DNA of 63,191 nt from Candidatus Hodarchaeota archaeon (GCA_016840025.1 JAEOTF010000506.1:1-63191); one strand, 5' to 3'; positions 1 through 8,656 are shown, counted from the stretch's first letter. A program made the numbers and translations. Notes: generated by a model from the sequence alone, not told the origin.

Positions 1-77
1 CATTAATTTTAAGGATAATAATCAGTTATTTGAACTTCTAATTTCAAACCAGAATCAATCGATCTAGGTGGATTATT

Positions 78-1487
78 TTGAATAATAATTATCGGATAGA
101 AAAAGACTCCATGGGAGAGGTTAAAGTCCCTATCAATGCGTTATATGGAGCACAAACCCAAAGAGCAGTAGAAAACCATCAAATTAGCGGTTTAAGATTC
201 TCACGAGAGTTCATTTGGGCAATTGGCATAATTAAAGCAGCTGCAGCTCAAACAAACTATAAACTAGGGCTAATGGAAGAAAGAACCGCGTCAAAGATTG
301 TTGAGGCTGCTCTTGAAGTAAGCGAAGGAAAACATGATCAAGAATTCGTACTTGATATATTTCAGACAGGATCCGGAACTTCTACTAATATGAATGCAAA
401 TGAAGTAATTGCCAACCGTGCAATTCAACTATTAGGAGGAGTTATTGGAACTAAGTCACCAGTTCATCCTAATGATCATGTCAATAAAGGACAGTCAAGT
501 AATGACATAATTCCCTCATGTATGCATATTGCAGCTTTAAAGGCTACAAAAGGTAAATTATTGCTGGCTTTAGAACACACAAAGCATGTGCTTAACAAAA
601 AAGTTGAAGAATTTAATTCAATTGTTAAAGTAGGGAGAACACATCTTCAAGACGCCACACCGATACGTCTAGGACAGGAATTTAGTGGATATAGAGAACA
701 AATTGCGCAAAACATCCGCCGCATTTCACAAAGTATAGAGATATTAAGGTATCTTCCTATTGGGGGAACAGCAGTAGGAACAGGATTAAATACCCATCCC
801 GAATTTGATAAGGAGATCTGTAAAGAAATATCAAGCCTAACAGAAGAACAATTTTTTCCAGCTGAGAATAAATTTGAAAGTATGGCAGCGCACGACGCTA
901 TTGTAGAGGTGAGTGGAGCTCTCCGAACACTTGCAGTCAGTCTGATGAAGATTGCTAATGATATCAGATGGTTATCCAGTGGCCCTCGATGTGGGATCGG
1001 TGAACTAATTCTTCCAGCTACCATGCCTGGTTCATCTATCATGCCAGGAAAGATAAATCCTGCCCAAGCTGAAGCAGTATGTCAAGTTGCAGCACAAGTA
1101 ATAGGGAACGATGTAGCAATTACAATAGGGGGACAATCAGGAAATTTTGAACTAAATGTGATGAAACCTGTAATGATTTACAATCTTCTACAGTCTAGTG
1201 AGATTTTAGCTAACGTTGTAGAATCTTTTACCGAACGATGCCTTCAAGGCATTAAGCCCAATCTTGAGCAAATCAACACTCTTATGGAACAAAATTTAAT
1301 GATAGTGACAGCGCTAAGTCCGCGAATTGGATATGAAAAAGCTGCGGAAGTTGCCAAAGAAGCATATACTGCGAACAAAACATTGCGTGATGTTGTTCTA
1401 GAAAAAAAACTACTTTCTGAAGAAGAATTGACCGAGATTCTTGATCCTGAGAAGATGACGAAACCCAGAATTTTCCCAAAGGAATAA
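78..1487 (+). CDS. fumC: Class II fumarate hydratase (fumarase C)
   Basis: Interconverts fumarate and L-malate in the cytosolic TCA cycle. The 469-residue length matches class II fumarases (about 460-470). The family signature GSSIMPGKINPAQ is present, with the catalytic serine loop, as are GRTHLQDATPIRLGQE (catalytic His region) and SSNDIIPSCMHIA. The HLQDATP form fits fumarase better than aspartase, which usually has QLQDAVP. The start is TTG, chosen because AGGTGG lies 6 nt upstream and the protein begins as FumC proteins do. It stands alone on the plus strand. Aspartase or another superfamily member is possible but less likely. Confidence 0.93.
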   Translation: MNNNYRIEKDSMGEVKVPINALYGAQTQRAVENHQISGLRFSREFIWAIGIIKAAAAQTNYKLGLMEERTASKIVEAALEVSEGKHDQEFVLDIFQTGSGTSTNMNANEVIANRAIQLLGGVIGTKSPVHPNDHVNKGQSSNDIIPSCMHIAALKATKGKLLLALEHTKHVLNKKVEEFNSIVKVGRTHLQDATPIRLGQEFSGYREQIAQNIRRISQSIEILRYLPIGGTAVGTGLNTHPEFDKEICKEISSLTEEQFFPAENKFESMAAHDAIVEVSGALRTLAVSLMKIANDIRWLSSGPRCGIGELILPATMPGSSIMPGKINPAQAEAVCQVAAQVIGNDVAITIGGQSGNFELNVMKPVMIYNLLQSSEILANVVESFTERCLQGIKPNLEQINTLMEQNLMIVTALSPRIGYEKAAEVAKEAYTANKTLRDVVLEKKLLSEEELTEILDPEKMTKPRIFPKE

Positions 1488-1694
1488 CAATAACCTAACA
1501 GACAGCATGTTTGAGACATCTAAATGAATAGAGTTGATTAATACGGAACATCATTTCGCTTACAGTTACTATTCCCCATTTCTTGCTTTTTTTAATCTTG
1601 ATTTTCACTTGAATTCTTATTGATTTCAATTTATTTGCCATTGTTTATTAAAAATTCTGAGACATCTGCTGCTATCTATTGAGGGGCAAATACA

Positions 1695-2753
1695 ATGAAA
1701 AAAATAACTACAATTGTAATAATATTTGCTATGATGGCTAATTTTATAACGCCGTTAAGATTTGAAAACATTACCTCTGTTAATGCAGATATTAGGCAAA
1801 CAGAGACGATAATTGCCGATCATACAATAGTCGATATGGTTCGTCTTGATCAGATTAATGAGAGTGTAGTCAACCACACGAAAACTGTTCTTCATATTGC
1901 TTATGGGCATACATCCCATGGTTCACAAGTAATATCGGGTATGTCAGGATTACCAACATTTAAGGAAGGCATTGGTGGAATTGAAGGACTTTATGATTGG
2001 AATGATGGACCATTAGAAGGGGCGTTAGATATTGATGATTATTTTGTTTCGGGAGACCTAGGGAATCCTGATAGAATCACTTGGGCAAATCGCACACGAG
2101 ACTATCTGGATAATCCTTCCCATTCAGATGTTAATGTAGTTATGTGGTCGTGGTGTGGGCAAGTATCATCCGCTTCAGAGGTTGATATTAATCTTTACCT
2201 AAATGCTATGACTGAACTTGAAAATGAATATCCCAGTATTACTTTCATTTATATGACAGGACATGTGGATGGAACGGGTTTAGAAGGCAATTTACACATT
2301 CGTAATGAACAAATCCGTGACTATTGCACAGTCAACGGCAAAGCACTTTTTGATTTCGCAGATATTGAGTCTTATGACCCCGATGGCAATTATTTCGGAG
2401 ATAAATACGTTACAGATAGTTGTAGCTGGAATAATGGTACTCACAGTGGTAATTGGGCAACAGAATGGCAAGATAGTCATATCGAGAATGTTGATTGGTA
2501 CTCTTGTAGCTCTGCCCATAGTCAACCGCTAAACGCTAACATGAAGGCTTACGCTGCATGGTGGCTTTTCTGCCGAATTGCAGGATGGAATGGAACTTCA
2601 GGCAGTATAACAGTACCAGAATTTAGTGGAACTGGAGATAATGTTCCAGGCATTGGAATAATCTTGATTTTTTTCAGTATAACTTTAGCAGTGGTTATTT
2701 TCCATCCTAAAAGAGCTAAAAAAGTTGAAGAATGGCGAGAACAAACTCAATAA
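1695..2753 (+). CDS. Secreted, C-terminally membrane-anchored protein of unknown function
   Basis: I do not recognise a named family. Residues 1-31 form a signal peptide (MKK start, hydrophobic core, cleavage near VNA). The ectodomain carries conserved-looking motifs YGHTSHGSQ (about residue 72) and YMTGHVDGTG (about 195), rich in His, Ser and Asp. This resembles SGNH-type or metal-dependent hydrolases, but the assignment is inference. Near the C-terminus a segment beginning VPGIGIILIFFSITLAVVIF is followed by a basic tail, so the protein should face outward and be anchored by one helix. A good ribosome site (GAGGGG) precedes the ATG. Confidence 0.7.
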   Translation: MKKITTIVIIFAMMANFITPLRFENITSVNADIRQTETIIADHTIVDMVRLDQINESVVNHTKTVLHIAYGHTSHGSQVISGMSGLPTFKEGIGGIEGLYDWNDGPLEGALDIDDYFVSGDLGNPDRITWANRTRDYLDNPSHSDVNVVMWSWCGQVSSASEVDINLYLNAMTELENEYPSITFIYMTGHVDGTGLEGNLHIRNEQIRDYCTVNGKALFDFADIESYDPDGNYFGDKYVTDSCSWNNGTHSGNWATEWQDSHIENVDWYSCSSAHSQPLNANMKAYAAWWLFCRIAGWNGTSGSITVPEFSGTGDNVPGIGIILIFFSITLAVVIFHPKRAKKVEEWREQTQ

Positions 2754-2804
2754 AGCGTTAGTCAGCTGGTTTGTGAAAATCCCTATCATTTCTATTTTTT
2801 TATT

Positions 2805-3674
2805 TCATTCATAGAATTCATAGTTGGGAAAATAATACTCTTTTATCAAAGGCATGGCTAAGAAAAGTTTTCGCCCAAATTCGAAAAATTCTGTCCCTGT
2901 GAAAGGATTTAGCGCATTAGAAACTGAATTCTCGAAAATGGCGATAATATATTTCTGATCTTCGGGAAAGTAAATATAAACTAATTTACGGTTCAACTGA
3001 TAATTGTGGAATAACACATCGGTTTCTATGGGCAAAATTTTCTTAATTTTCTCCGAATAGACCTCCTCATCTCCGATAATTGGGAGAGCTAAGGAATGAT
3101 CCTCTTTATTATAAAAACTGAGGAAAATTAAGCGGGGATCAGCAAGGATTTCTTCTAGTACCGCTTCTTGAAGGATTTTCTCACCTTCCTCAATAGTCTG
3201 TAAAACAACATTTTTCCCCTGAGAAAAGAGAAGTGGTATAGTCTCTCTAGTAAGTAAGGGTTTATCGGGATATTTTTCCACAAAACAAGCATGTAAAGCA
3301 CGTTCAAGACCAACTCGGGCGCGTATAAGCGTATCGTCGTTTCGTGGAACAAAAAAAGCAAAGATAGTCATACTACCAGTTTTTATGGATCGAGGGTCGG
3401 TGGCAGACGGATCATTACAAAAAAAAGCATAAGCATAAAGATCATGATCTGGCGTACCATTATAAGGAAGTGGAGCATAAAATCCAGGCTGAAATATTGC
3501 TTGGCCTTGAGTTGAAACAAAAAACAAATACATAGCAACAGAATCAGCTAATTTCAAACGCTCGTCTCTTTCAACACTTGGTAGTTGATCCCCAATAAGT
3601 GGTTTTGGACCTACATCGGTAAATTCAATTAGTAAATACCCGTATTTTCGTGTTTGAATTGGATGTGATAACAT
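2805..3674 (-). CDS. Asgard-type hypothetical protein, paralogue A
   Basis: No named function. The protein is clearly paralogous to its upstream neighbour at 3724-4623. Shared landmarks run in order: KYGYLLIEFTDVGPKPL near the N-terminus, GFYAPLPYNG.PDHD, a hydrophobic MTIFAFFVPRND strand, FVEKYPDKPLLT, then LSFYNKEDHSLALPIIG and a C-terminal EFFEFGRKLFLAMPLIKEYY. There is no signal peptide or transmembrane helix, so it is probably cytosolic. The alternating strand/helix layout recalls two profilin/longin-like halves, which in Asgard archaea often partner small GTPases; that is inference. It sits 49 nt downstream of its paralogue, suggesting one transcript. Confidence 0.7.
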   Translation of the reverse strand: MLSHPIQTRKYGYLLIEFTDVGPKPLIGDQLPSVERDERLKLADSVAMYLFFVSTQGQAIFQPGFYAPLPYNGTPDHDLYAYAFFCNDPSATDPRSIKTGSMTIFAFFVPRNDDTLIRARVGLERALHACFVEKYPDKPLLTRETIPLLFSQGKNVVLQTIEEGEKILQEAVLEEILADPRLIFLSFYNKEDHSLALPIIGDEEVYSEKIKKILPIETDVLFHNYQLNRKLVYIYFPEDQKYIIAIFENSVSNALNPFTGTEFFEFGRKLFLAMPLIKEYYFPNYEFYE

Positions 3675-3723
3675 TCTTCTATACTATCCAGTCTTTCTTA
3701 AGAAAGTTGGACAAATTTAGCAA

Positions 3724-4623
3724 CTAATTAATAGAAATACCTACTAAATCGCCTATTTCTGATGATTCTGTTTCAATTGAATAATACTCTTTCAATAGGG
3801 GGAGGGCCAAGAATAATTTCCTTCCAAAATTGAAGAAATCTTCCCGCGTGAAGGAATCCTGCTCGGTTGTACTTGTATTGTCAAATATGGCTATAGCAAA
3901 TTTTTGATACTCGGAAAAGGAAATAAAACCAATTTTTCGATCTTTTTGGTATTCATAAAGGAAGATGTCCATCTTTAGATCTCTGATACTCTCGATTTTC
4001 TGGCGATAGTCGTCTTCTTCTCCTATTACAGGTATTGCTAAGGTTCGATCGACTTCATTGTAGAAGCTTAGAAAAAGTAATTTAGGATCGGTAAGGACTT
4101 GTTCCATAGCTTCTTCTTGAAGAATTTTTTTACCTTCCGCTATTGTGCGCCACACAACGCTTTTTCCCTGGGATAAGAGAATAGATAATGTTTCATCGGT
4201 AATTAATGGTTTTTCAGGATATTTATCAACGAATGTCATATGCAGGGCCTTTTCTAAGGCTACAGAAGCACGTGTTAACTCACTGTCGTCTCGAGGAAAT
4301 AAAATAACAAAAAACGTCATAACGCCTGCTATTTCAGCACGAGGATCATGGACAGTTGGATCACGAGAAAAGAAACAAAAAGCCAGGATATCGTGATTGG
4401 GGGCTTCATTGAATGGTAATGGACCATAAAACCCAATTTCAGCCGATCCGCTCCCTTGGCTCGCGATGAGAAATAAATAGAGGCCTAAATTTTTCCCCAA
4501 TTCATATCTAGCAACATCACCCTCAACGGGTAGATCTTCCCAAATCAATGGCTCAGGCCCGACATCTGCGAACTCAAGAAGCATATAACCGTATTTTGGG
4601 GTGTGATCCATCTTCATTGTCAT
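3724..4623 (-). CDS. Asgard-type hypothetical protein, paralogue B
   Basis: Paralogue of the protein at 2805-3674, colinear over nearly its whole length. Shared features include KYGYMLLEFADVGPEPL, GFYGPLPFNEAPNHD, FFVILFPRDD, FVDKYPEKPLIT, LSFYNEVDRTLAIPVIG and FFNFGRKLFLALPLLKEYY. It is predicted soluble. The minus-strand order makes this the first gene of the pair. The protein at 30169-30921, next to the small GTPase, has a related N-terminal layout (a DxGP motif, then a GPFP/GPLP motif). I infer a regulatory family rather than an enzyme: no catalytic motif is visible. Confidence 0.7.
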   Translation of the reverse strand: MTMKMDHTPKYGYMLLEFADVGPEPLIWEDLPVEGDVARYELGKNLGLYLFLIASQGSGSAEIGFYGPLPFNEAPNHDILAFCFFSRDPTVHDPRAEIAGVMTFFVILFPRDDSELTRASVALEKALHMTFVDKYPEKPLITDETLSILLSQGKSVVWRTIAEGKKILQEEAMEQVLTDPKLLFLSFYNEVDRTLAIPVIGEEDDYRQKIESIRDLKMDIFLYEYQKDRKIGFISFSEYQKFAIAIFDNTSTTEQDSFTREDFFNFGRKLFLALPLLKEYYSIETESSEIGDLVGISIN

Positions 4624-4864
4624 TATATCTATTTCATACGTGAAGTTATATTAAGGACTAAGTATCTTGTAGGTCACCAATAGTTAACAGAAAATATCCA
4701 ACAAGGTAAAGATTACACTGCCTTTGATAGGATCTGCGATGGAGAAAAACCAATAAAGAAAGAGTTTTAGTAAGAAAAGTGGAAAAGGAAAAGAAAAAAA
4801 AGAGAATAGGAAAAAGGTATTTTGGGCTTACAACGGCGATAAAGCCAGAAATAAGGCCCCTAGT

Positions 4865-5091
4865 GGGGTCGTAGCGTAGCCAGGTAGTTTACAAAGGTTG
4901 CGCACCTTCGAAACCGACCGCGCCGGGCTCCAGAACCCCAATGAACTTCACTGGGTTTGCTGATTGATGATGAAGTTCTGGAAATTGAGGGAAACCCGGT
5001 GGTACGCATACATGCCGTATGCGATCCGGAAACCAACCGCTTAACGGCGCGTGGCCGGTGGTCAGCGGTTCAAATCCGCTCGGCCCCACCA
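4865..5091 (+). tRNA. tRNA-Trp (CCA) with three introns
   Basis: The acceptor stem GGGGTCG (4865-4871) pairs with CGGCCCC (5081-5087), with one G-U pair. The discriminator is A and CCA is encoded. The anticodon stem is 4923-4927 with 4995-4999 and the anticodon CCA is 4930-4932. The T arm is AGCGG-TTCAAAT-CCGCT. Three insertions must be removed: about 4888-4918 (31 nt, after G22), 4934-4993 (60 nt, canonical 37/38) and 59 nt in the variable loop, bounded by an 8-nt repeat CCGGTGGT at 4996 and 5055. Removal leaves 77 nt including CCA with every arm paired. The second intron carries a box C/D-like guide. Confidence 0.9.
4934..4993 (+). ncRNA. Box C/D-like guide RNA inside the tRNA-Trp intron
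   Basis: In many euryarchaea the pre-tRNA-Trp intron guides 2'-O-methylation of its own tRNA (positions 34 and 39). Here the intron holds D' (CTGA at 4960-4963), C' (TGATGA at 4967-4972) and a D-like TTGA (4985-4988); box C is weak (ATGAAC near 4941). The guide before D' (CACTGGGTTT) pairs over 10 bp, one of them G-U, with exon sequence at 4992-5001. The fifth base upstream of D' then faces position 39. The guide before D (AGTTCTGGA) pairs with the anticodon loop TCCAGAAC; by the N+5 rule it points to C35 rather than C34, an unexplained one-base offset. Confidence 0.6.
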
Positions 5092-5114
5092 CTTTTCTAT
5101 CTAAACTAGTATAT

Positions 5115-5242
5115 GGGCCAGTAGCTCAAGAAGTAGAATAAGCTTCTCTTCGGCAAAGCTGGTAGTATCATGGATGCTTTAGGCCAATAGCGCTGGACTC
5201 GCATTCCAGAGGTCAGGGGTTCAAAGCCCCTCTGGTCCACCA
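5115..5242 (+). tRNA. tRNA-Ala (CGC) with two D-arm introns
   Basis: The acceptor stem GGGCCAG (5115-5121) pairs with CTGGTCC (5232-5238) and includes the G3-U70 pair that identifies tRNA-Ala. The anticodon arm CTGGA-CTCGCAT-TCCAG spans 5193-5209, giving anticodon CGC. The T arm is AGGGG-TTCAAAG-CCCCT and CCA is encoded. Two insertions interrupt the D arm: about 5128-5155 (28 nt, ends ambiguous because AAG is repeated) and 5166-5188 (23 nt, after G22). Between them lies a 10-nt exon AAGCTGGTAG. The mature form is 77 nt. There is no intron at 37/38. Confidence 0.88.
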
Positions 5243-5336
5243 AATTCAGTTTTAAAAGAACAAAACATTATGAAAAATACACCTCTCCCTCATAAACTTC
5301 CATATTTGACAAAATAAAAATAAGAAAGGAAAGAAA

Positions 5337-5888
5337 TTGACAACGATTGAAGACCTTATTCAAGAACAACAAAAAATTGATGAAGCATTATTTCCTGGGG
5401 TACGAGAAAATGTTTCTTATTCTTACTGGGGGTGTGCCTTAGCAGGAGAACTTGGAGAACTGCTTAATCTCTTCAAAAAACTCGCCAGAAAACATCCGAA
5501 GGACTCACGAGAAGATATAATGCAACTTATGCCTGAAGAAGCAGCTGATTGTTTAATTTATCTGTTAGTATTTTCAGATATCCTTCAACAGGAGATTTCC
5601 GATTCACTAGTCACCACAAAGATAAAAATGGATTTAAAAATATGGCAAGAACTTAATCTAACGGAAAAGGGCTGTTTGATCGCTTATAAGGCAGGAAAGT
5701 TATGTGAAATCATTCTTACCGAATCTATGAACAAAGAGAAAAATGAAAAAGCATTAATGGAAATTATTATTGATTTAATTGCGTATCTTAATCTTCTGAG
5801 TATAGAAATGAACTTTAATCTGGTGGAAGTAACTTCAAAAAAGCAACAAAAGAATTGGACAAGATTCCAGAAATCTTCAAGTGTATAG
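5337..5888 (+). CDS. MazG-like nucleotide pyrophosphohydrolase
   Basis: Probable all-alpha NTP pyrophosphatase. The family's metal-binding pattern ExxE...ExxD is present as AGELGELLNLFKK (about residue 38) and EEAADCLIYLL (about residue 66), which would coordinate Mg for (d)NTP hydrolysis. At 183 residues it holds a possible second, degenerate MazG-like repeat (AGKLCEII...IIIDLIAYL). The start is TTG with AGGAA 6-8 nt upstream. It follows two tRNA genes on the same strand. Substrate cannot be read from the sequence; a housecleaning role against non-canonical nucleotides is the usual one. Confidence 0.75.
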   Translation: MTTIEDLIQEQQKIDEALFPGVRENVSYSYWGCALAGELGELLNLFKKLARKHPKDSREDIMQLMPEEAADCLIYLLVFSDILQQEISDSLVTTKIKMDLKIWQELNLTEKGCLIAYKAGKLCEIILTESMNKEKNEKALMEIIIDLIAYLNLLSIEMNFNLVEVTSKKQQKNWTRFQKSSSV

Positions 5889-5960
5889 CTTATAATCATG
5901 AGTTCAGAATAGGAGGTTCAATAAATCGAAAATTATCTTTCTAGGGATTTATTACCGACC

Positions 5961-6635
5961 TTGATTATTCTTGGAAAATTAGGGGCATTAAATAAAGAAA
6001 TCACTCTTTCCACCGCAAAATTAGGGAAATATTTGAACCTTTCTCAACAGACCGCCTCACGTCGTCTTTCTCGGTTTGAAGGGGAAGGATTTCTAAAACG
6101 TACTTTTCAAGGGGGACAACAACAAGTACATATCACAGAAAAAGGAAAAAAAGTTCTTCAATCTGCATATAATGAGCTGACACTAATTTGGACAAAGCAT
6201 AAATATCAACAGGAGACACAAATGACAATTTTAGGTACTTTACTAACAGGCTTTGGAGAAGGACAATATTATATGTCTCTAGAGGAATATGACAGCCAAT
6301 TCACGAAAATTCTTGGTTGGAAACCCTATCCGGGAACGCTTAATATCAAAATTCAGGATCCAGAAGATTTTCATGTCCTTTCTCAATTGATAGAGCAATC
6401 TGCAAATCTAATACCCGGCTTTGAACACAATGGCCGACAGCTTGGGGCTGTTAATATTCTTTGGAAAGAAGTAAAGATAGGTACACCTCAACAAAAGGAA
6501 GCAGTAGCAGGAGCGATTTTACGACCGGTACGAACACACCATACAGCGGTTGTAGAACTTATTTCCCCCAAGTACCTGCGCGAGTACTTCAATCTTGAAG
6601 ATGGGGCTGAAGTTACTATTTATGTCCCCATTTAA
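5961..6635 (+). CDS. ribK: CTP-dependent riboflavin kinase (archaeal RibK) with N-terminal HTH
   Basis: Phosphorylates riboflavin to FMN using CTP, the archaeal route. Residues 1-75 form a winged helix-turn-helix (LGKYLNLSQQTASRRLSRFE), as in archaeal RibK fused to a regulator. The kinase domain follows with its hallmark GFGEGQYYMSLEEY, LGWKPYPGTLN and a C-terminal RPVRTHH motif. The only ordinary start is TTG at 5961. However, the frame stays open upstream and reads ENYLSRDLLPTL, which fits the family's N-terminus, and AGGAGG (5911-5916) lies 8 nt before an in-frame ATC at 5925. Translation may therefore begin there. The ribL gene follows after 18 nt, so they are probably one operon for FMN then FAD. 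Confidence 0.88.
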   Translation: MIILGKLGALNKEITLSTAKLGKYLNLSQQTASRRLSRFEGEGFLKRTFQGGQQQVHITEKGKKVLQSAYNELTLIWTKHKYQQETQMTILGTLLTGFGEGQYYMSLEEYDSQFTKILGWKPYPGTLNIKIQDPEDFHVLSQLIEQSANLIPGFEHNGRQLGAVNILWKEVKIGTPQQKEAVAGAILRPVRTHHTAVVELISPKYLREYFNLEDGAEVTIYVPI

Positions 6636-6653
6636 GTTAATGAGGAAATCATA

Positions 6654-7310
6654 ATGGAAATTAACCAAATCACCGAAGAGATAGAGCGACGAATGCTAAG
6701 TTTTGTATATGTGTTAGAACACCGCTATGGCTCCTTTGATGGCTCTTTTTATAATCCTGATTGTCCTTTCCCCACCCCCAGTTCTAAGGATCTAATAGAG
6801 CATTTAAAAACTAAGGAATTTGTTTATGAGAAACAGATTAATCCCACTACTCGGCAATGGTGTCTTACACCTAAAGGAAGAGAGCGAATTAAAGTTATTA
6901 TGGCAGGTGGGGTCTTTGATATTCTACATATTGGACATCTTGAAACTCTCGAAGCAGCTCGTGCCCTAGGAGACGTTCTTGTAGTAATTATCGCACGAGA
7001 TGCTACAGTTCGAAGGTCAAAGAAGCGAAATGTGATTACACCTGAAAAACTTCGTCTTAAACTAATTCAGAGCTTAAAACCAGTAGATATTGCTGCATTA
7101 GGCCACCTAGATAACTTTATAAATGTCGTTGAGGAGTTTAATCCGGATATAATTGCATTAGGTTATGATCAAGAAGGTCTTGGGACTCAATTAGGCCTAC
7201 AAGTGGTTAAACGAGAACTAAATCATATCAAAATTCAAAAACTCACCATTCAAGTACCAAATATCAAAAGCTCAAAATTAATCCAAATCATCCAAGATTT
7301 AGGCATGTGA
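6654..7310 (+). CDS. ribL: FAD synthetase (FMN adenylyltransferase, RibL type) with N-terminal domain
   Basis: Adenylates FMN to FAD. The cytidylyltransferase-like domain starts near residue 82 with MAGGVFDILHIGHLETLE, containing the HxGH nucleotide-binding motif, followed by VVIIARDATVRRSKKR and the conserved region IALGYDQ. Archaeal RibL proteins are about 150 residues; this one is 218 because of an N-terminal domain of about 75 residues that looks like a winged helix (LIEHLKTKEFVYEKQ). It lies 18 nt downstream of ribK. Other nucleotidyltransferases share the fold, but the ribK neighbour supports FAD synthesis. Confidence 0.87.
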   Translation: MEINQITEEIERRMLSFVYVLEHRYGSFDGSFYNPDCPFPTPSSKDLIEHLKTKEFVYEKQINPTTRQWCLTPKGRERIKVIMAGGVFDILHIGHLETLEAARALGDVLVVIIARDATVRRSKKRNVITPEKLRLKLIQSLKPVDIAALGHLDNFINVVEEFNPDIIALGYDQEGLGTQLGLQVVKRELNHIKIQKLTIQVPNIKSSKLIQIIQDLGM

Positions 7311-7344
7311 GAAAACCAACCAGAAAGCAAATAAGAAACCATTA

Positions 7345-7831
7345 TTACTCTTTTTTATGATTCATATTTAATGCTATAAGTACGATCGCAACAAAGAGAA
7401 CAGGAAGAGTCCAACCGGTAATCTCAGGAGGTGGAGGGAAGGAACTAGTAGAATCCGATGTAGAAATAACAGAATTAGAGTTATTTCGTAGGTCGACATC
7501 AATATCAATACTCACTAGAGTAATACCAAAATGCATCCAAACATCTCCAAATTTGTGCCCTGAAGGATAACCTCCTTCTGGGGGGATATCTATACTCTTG
7601 GTCTCTCCCTCTTTCAACCCTACAATAGCGTCCTCAAATTCTTGTAAATAACTTCCCTTACCTAGAACAACATTAGGGATTTCCCCTTTTTCTTGTTCCT
7701 CGCCTTCCACCGTGAAAACATAGAAAACTGTTACTGTATCTCCCCAGTCGGCAGTGATTTCTACCGCTACTATCCTTATAGTCCCCGAAAATAAATCCGA
7801 TAATACAAAATGTAACTATTCTCTGAATCAA
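7345..7831 (-). CDS. Secreted or membrane FKBP-type peptidyl-prolyl isomerase, frameshifted
   Basis: Protein-folding isomerase facing outward. The FKBP core reads GDTVTVFYVFTVEG, then NVVLGKGSYLQEFEDAIVGLKEGE, then the IPPEGGYP region. A Ser/Pro-rich linker and a C-terminal helix (TGWTLPVLFVAIVLIAL) with a KKE tail anchor it. From the GTG at 7710 only 121 residues are read and the first FKBP strand is lost. Homologous sequence continues upstream, but without a start. A TTG at 7831 preceded by GAGGT opens MIQRIVTFCIIGFIFG, a signal-peptide-like start, in another frame. Removing one base of the CCCC run (7783-7786) joins both, so I infer a one-base insertion or sequencing error. Confidence 0.7.
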
Positions 7832-7888
7832 CTTACCTCACATCCACAGATAATTTGTTGTAGCACTCTCAAACAGTTATTTATAAAG

Positions 7889-8656
7889 TTATGGAGAAAA
7901 ATGCCATAGTTTTTTCACTGCTTCCTCCTCTGCAAAGTGAAGAGTGGTACAAATTACTATAATCTGAGGAGGAGAACCCCACTCATTAATTATCAGATCT
8001 GAAAAGTAACCCACTTTGGTGAAACTATTAGCCGAGCCCAGACGCGCAATTCCAGCAATCACTGTATCTTCAGAAAAAACTGCTTCCTGGCGTTCTTGTT
8101 CCAACTCTTGCAAAATATCTACAGCTTCGGGGATAGAAAGAAATCTGTTGTTCTCCACATCAATATCTAGAAGAACAAGAGAATGAGCTCCGATTTTCTG
8201 ATTCCCTGCAACAATATCATAAGGATAAAAGGACTTATTTTCAGGAAAAGGAAGAGTTGCCGTCCTTCCAAACCTGTAGGCGGATAAACCGAGATGAGAA
8301 GGAACTGCTGAAAGGATAGAAGCATTATGAATAATCCTCGTAGGAATTCCATGTTCCTCTGCCAAAATCCGGAGAGTTATATGAGTGGTTGCCACAAAAG
8401 GGTCACCAGGAATAATTAATGCGACTTTTTTAGTTTTAGCTAGGTCTAAAATGCTATGAGCATTATCCTCGAGCATTTTACGGTATACTACCCTTATCTC
8501 GCCTTTAATAGAATCCTGTAACTTATCAAAACCATTTCTATCTATAAAATTAGTATATTCATCTAATAAAACTATATCTGCATTTTTCACAGTTTCCCAG
8601 CCATCAAGACTCAAATCTCTGAACGAAGATAAACCAAGACCGACAAATGTGATCAT
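7889..8656 (-). CDS. dphB: Diphthine synthase (Dph5/DphB)
   Basis: SAM-dependent methyltransferase that methylates the modified histidine of elongation factor 2 during diphthamide synthesis. The tetrapyrrole-methylase fold is recognisable: MITFVGLGLSSFRDLSL at the N-terminus, LLDEYTNF, the glycine loop LIIPGDPFVATTHITLR, and IHNASILSAVPSHLGLSAYRFG. The C-terminal IAGIARLGS and LHFAEEEAV segments also fit. I choose ATG at 8656, with GAGGG just upstream, over the TTG nine bases earlier. Length (256) is typical. Confidence 0.92.
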   Translation of the reverse strand: MITFVGLGLSSFRDLSLDGWETVKNADIVLLDEYTNFIDRNGFDKLQDSIKGEIRVVYRKMLEDNAHSILDLAKTKKVALIIPGDPFVATTHITLRILAEEHGIPTRIIHNASILSAVPSHLGLSAYRFGRTATLPFPENKSFYPYDIVAGNQKIGAHSLVLLDIDVENNRFLSIPEAVDILQELEQERQEAVFSEDTVIAGIARLGSANSFTKVGYFSDLIINEWGSPPQIIVICTTLHFAEEEAVKKLWHFSP

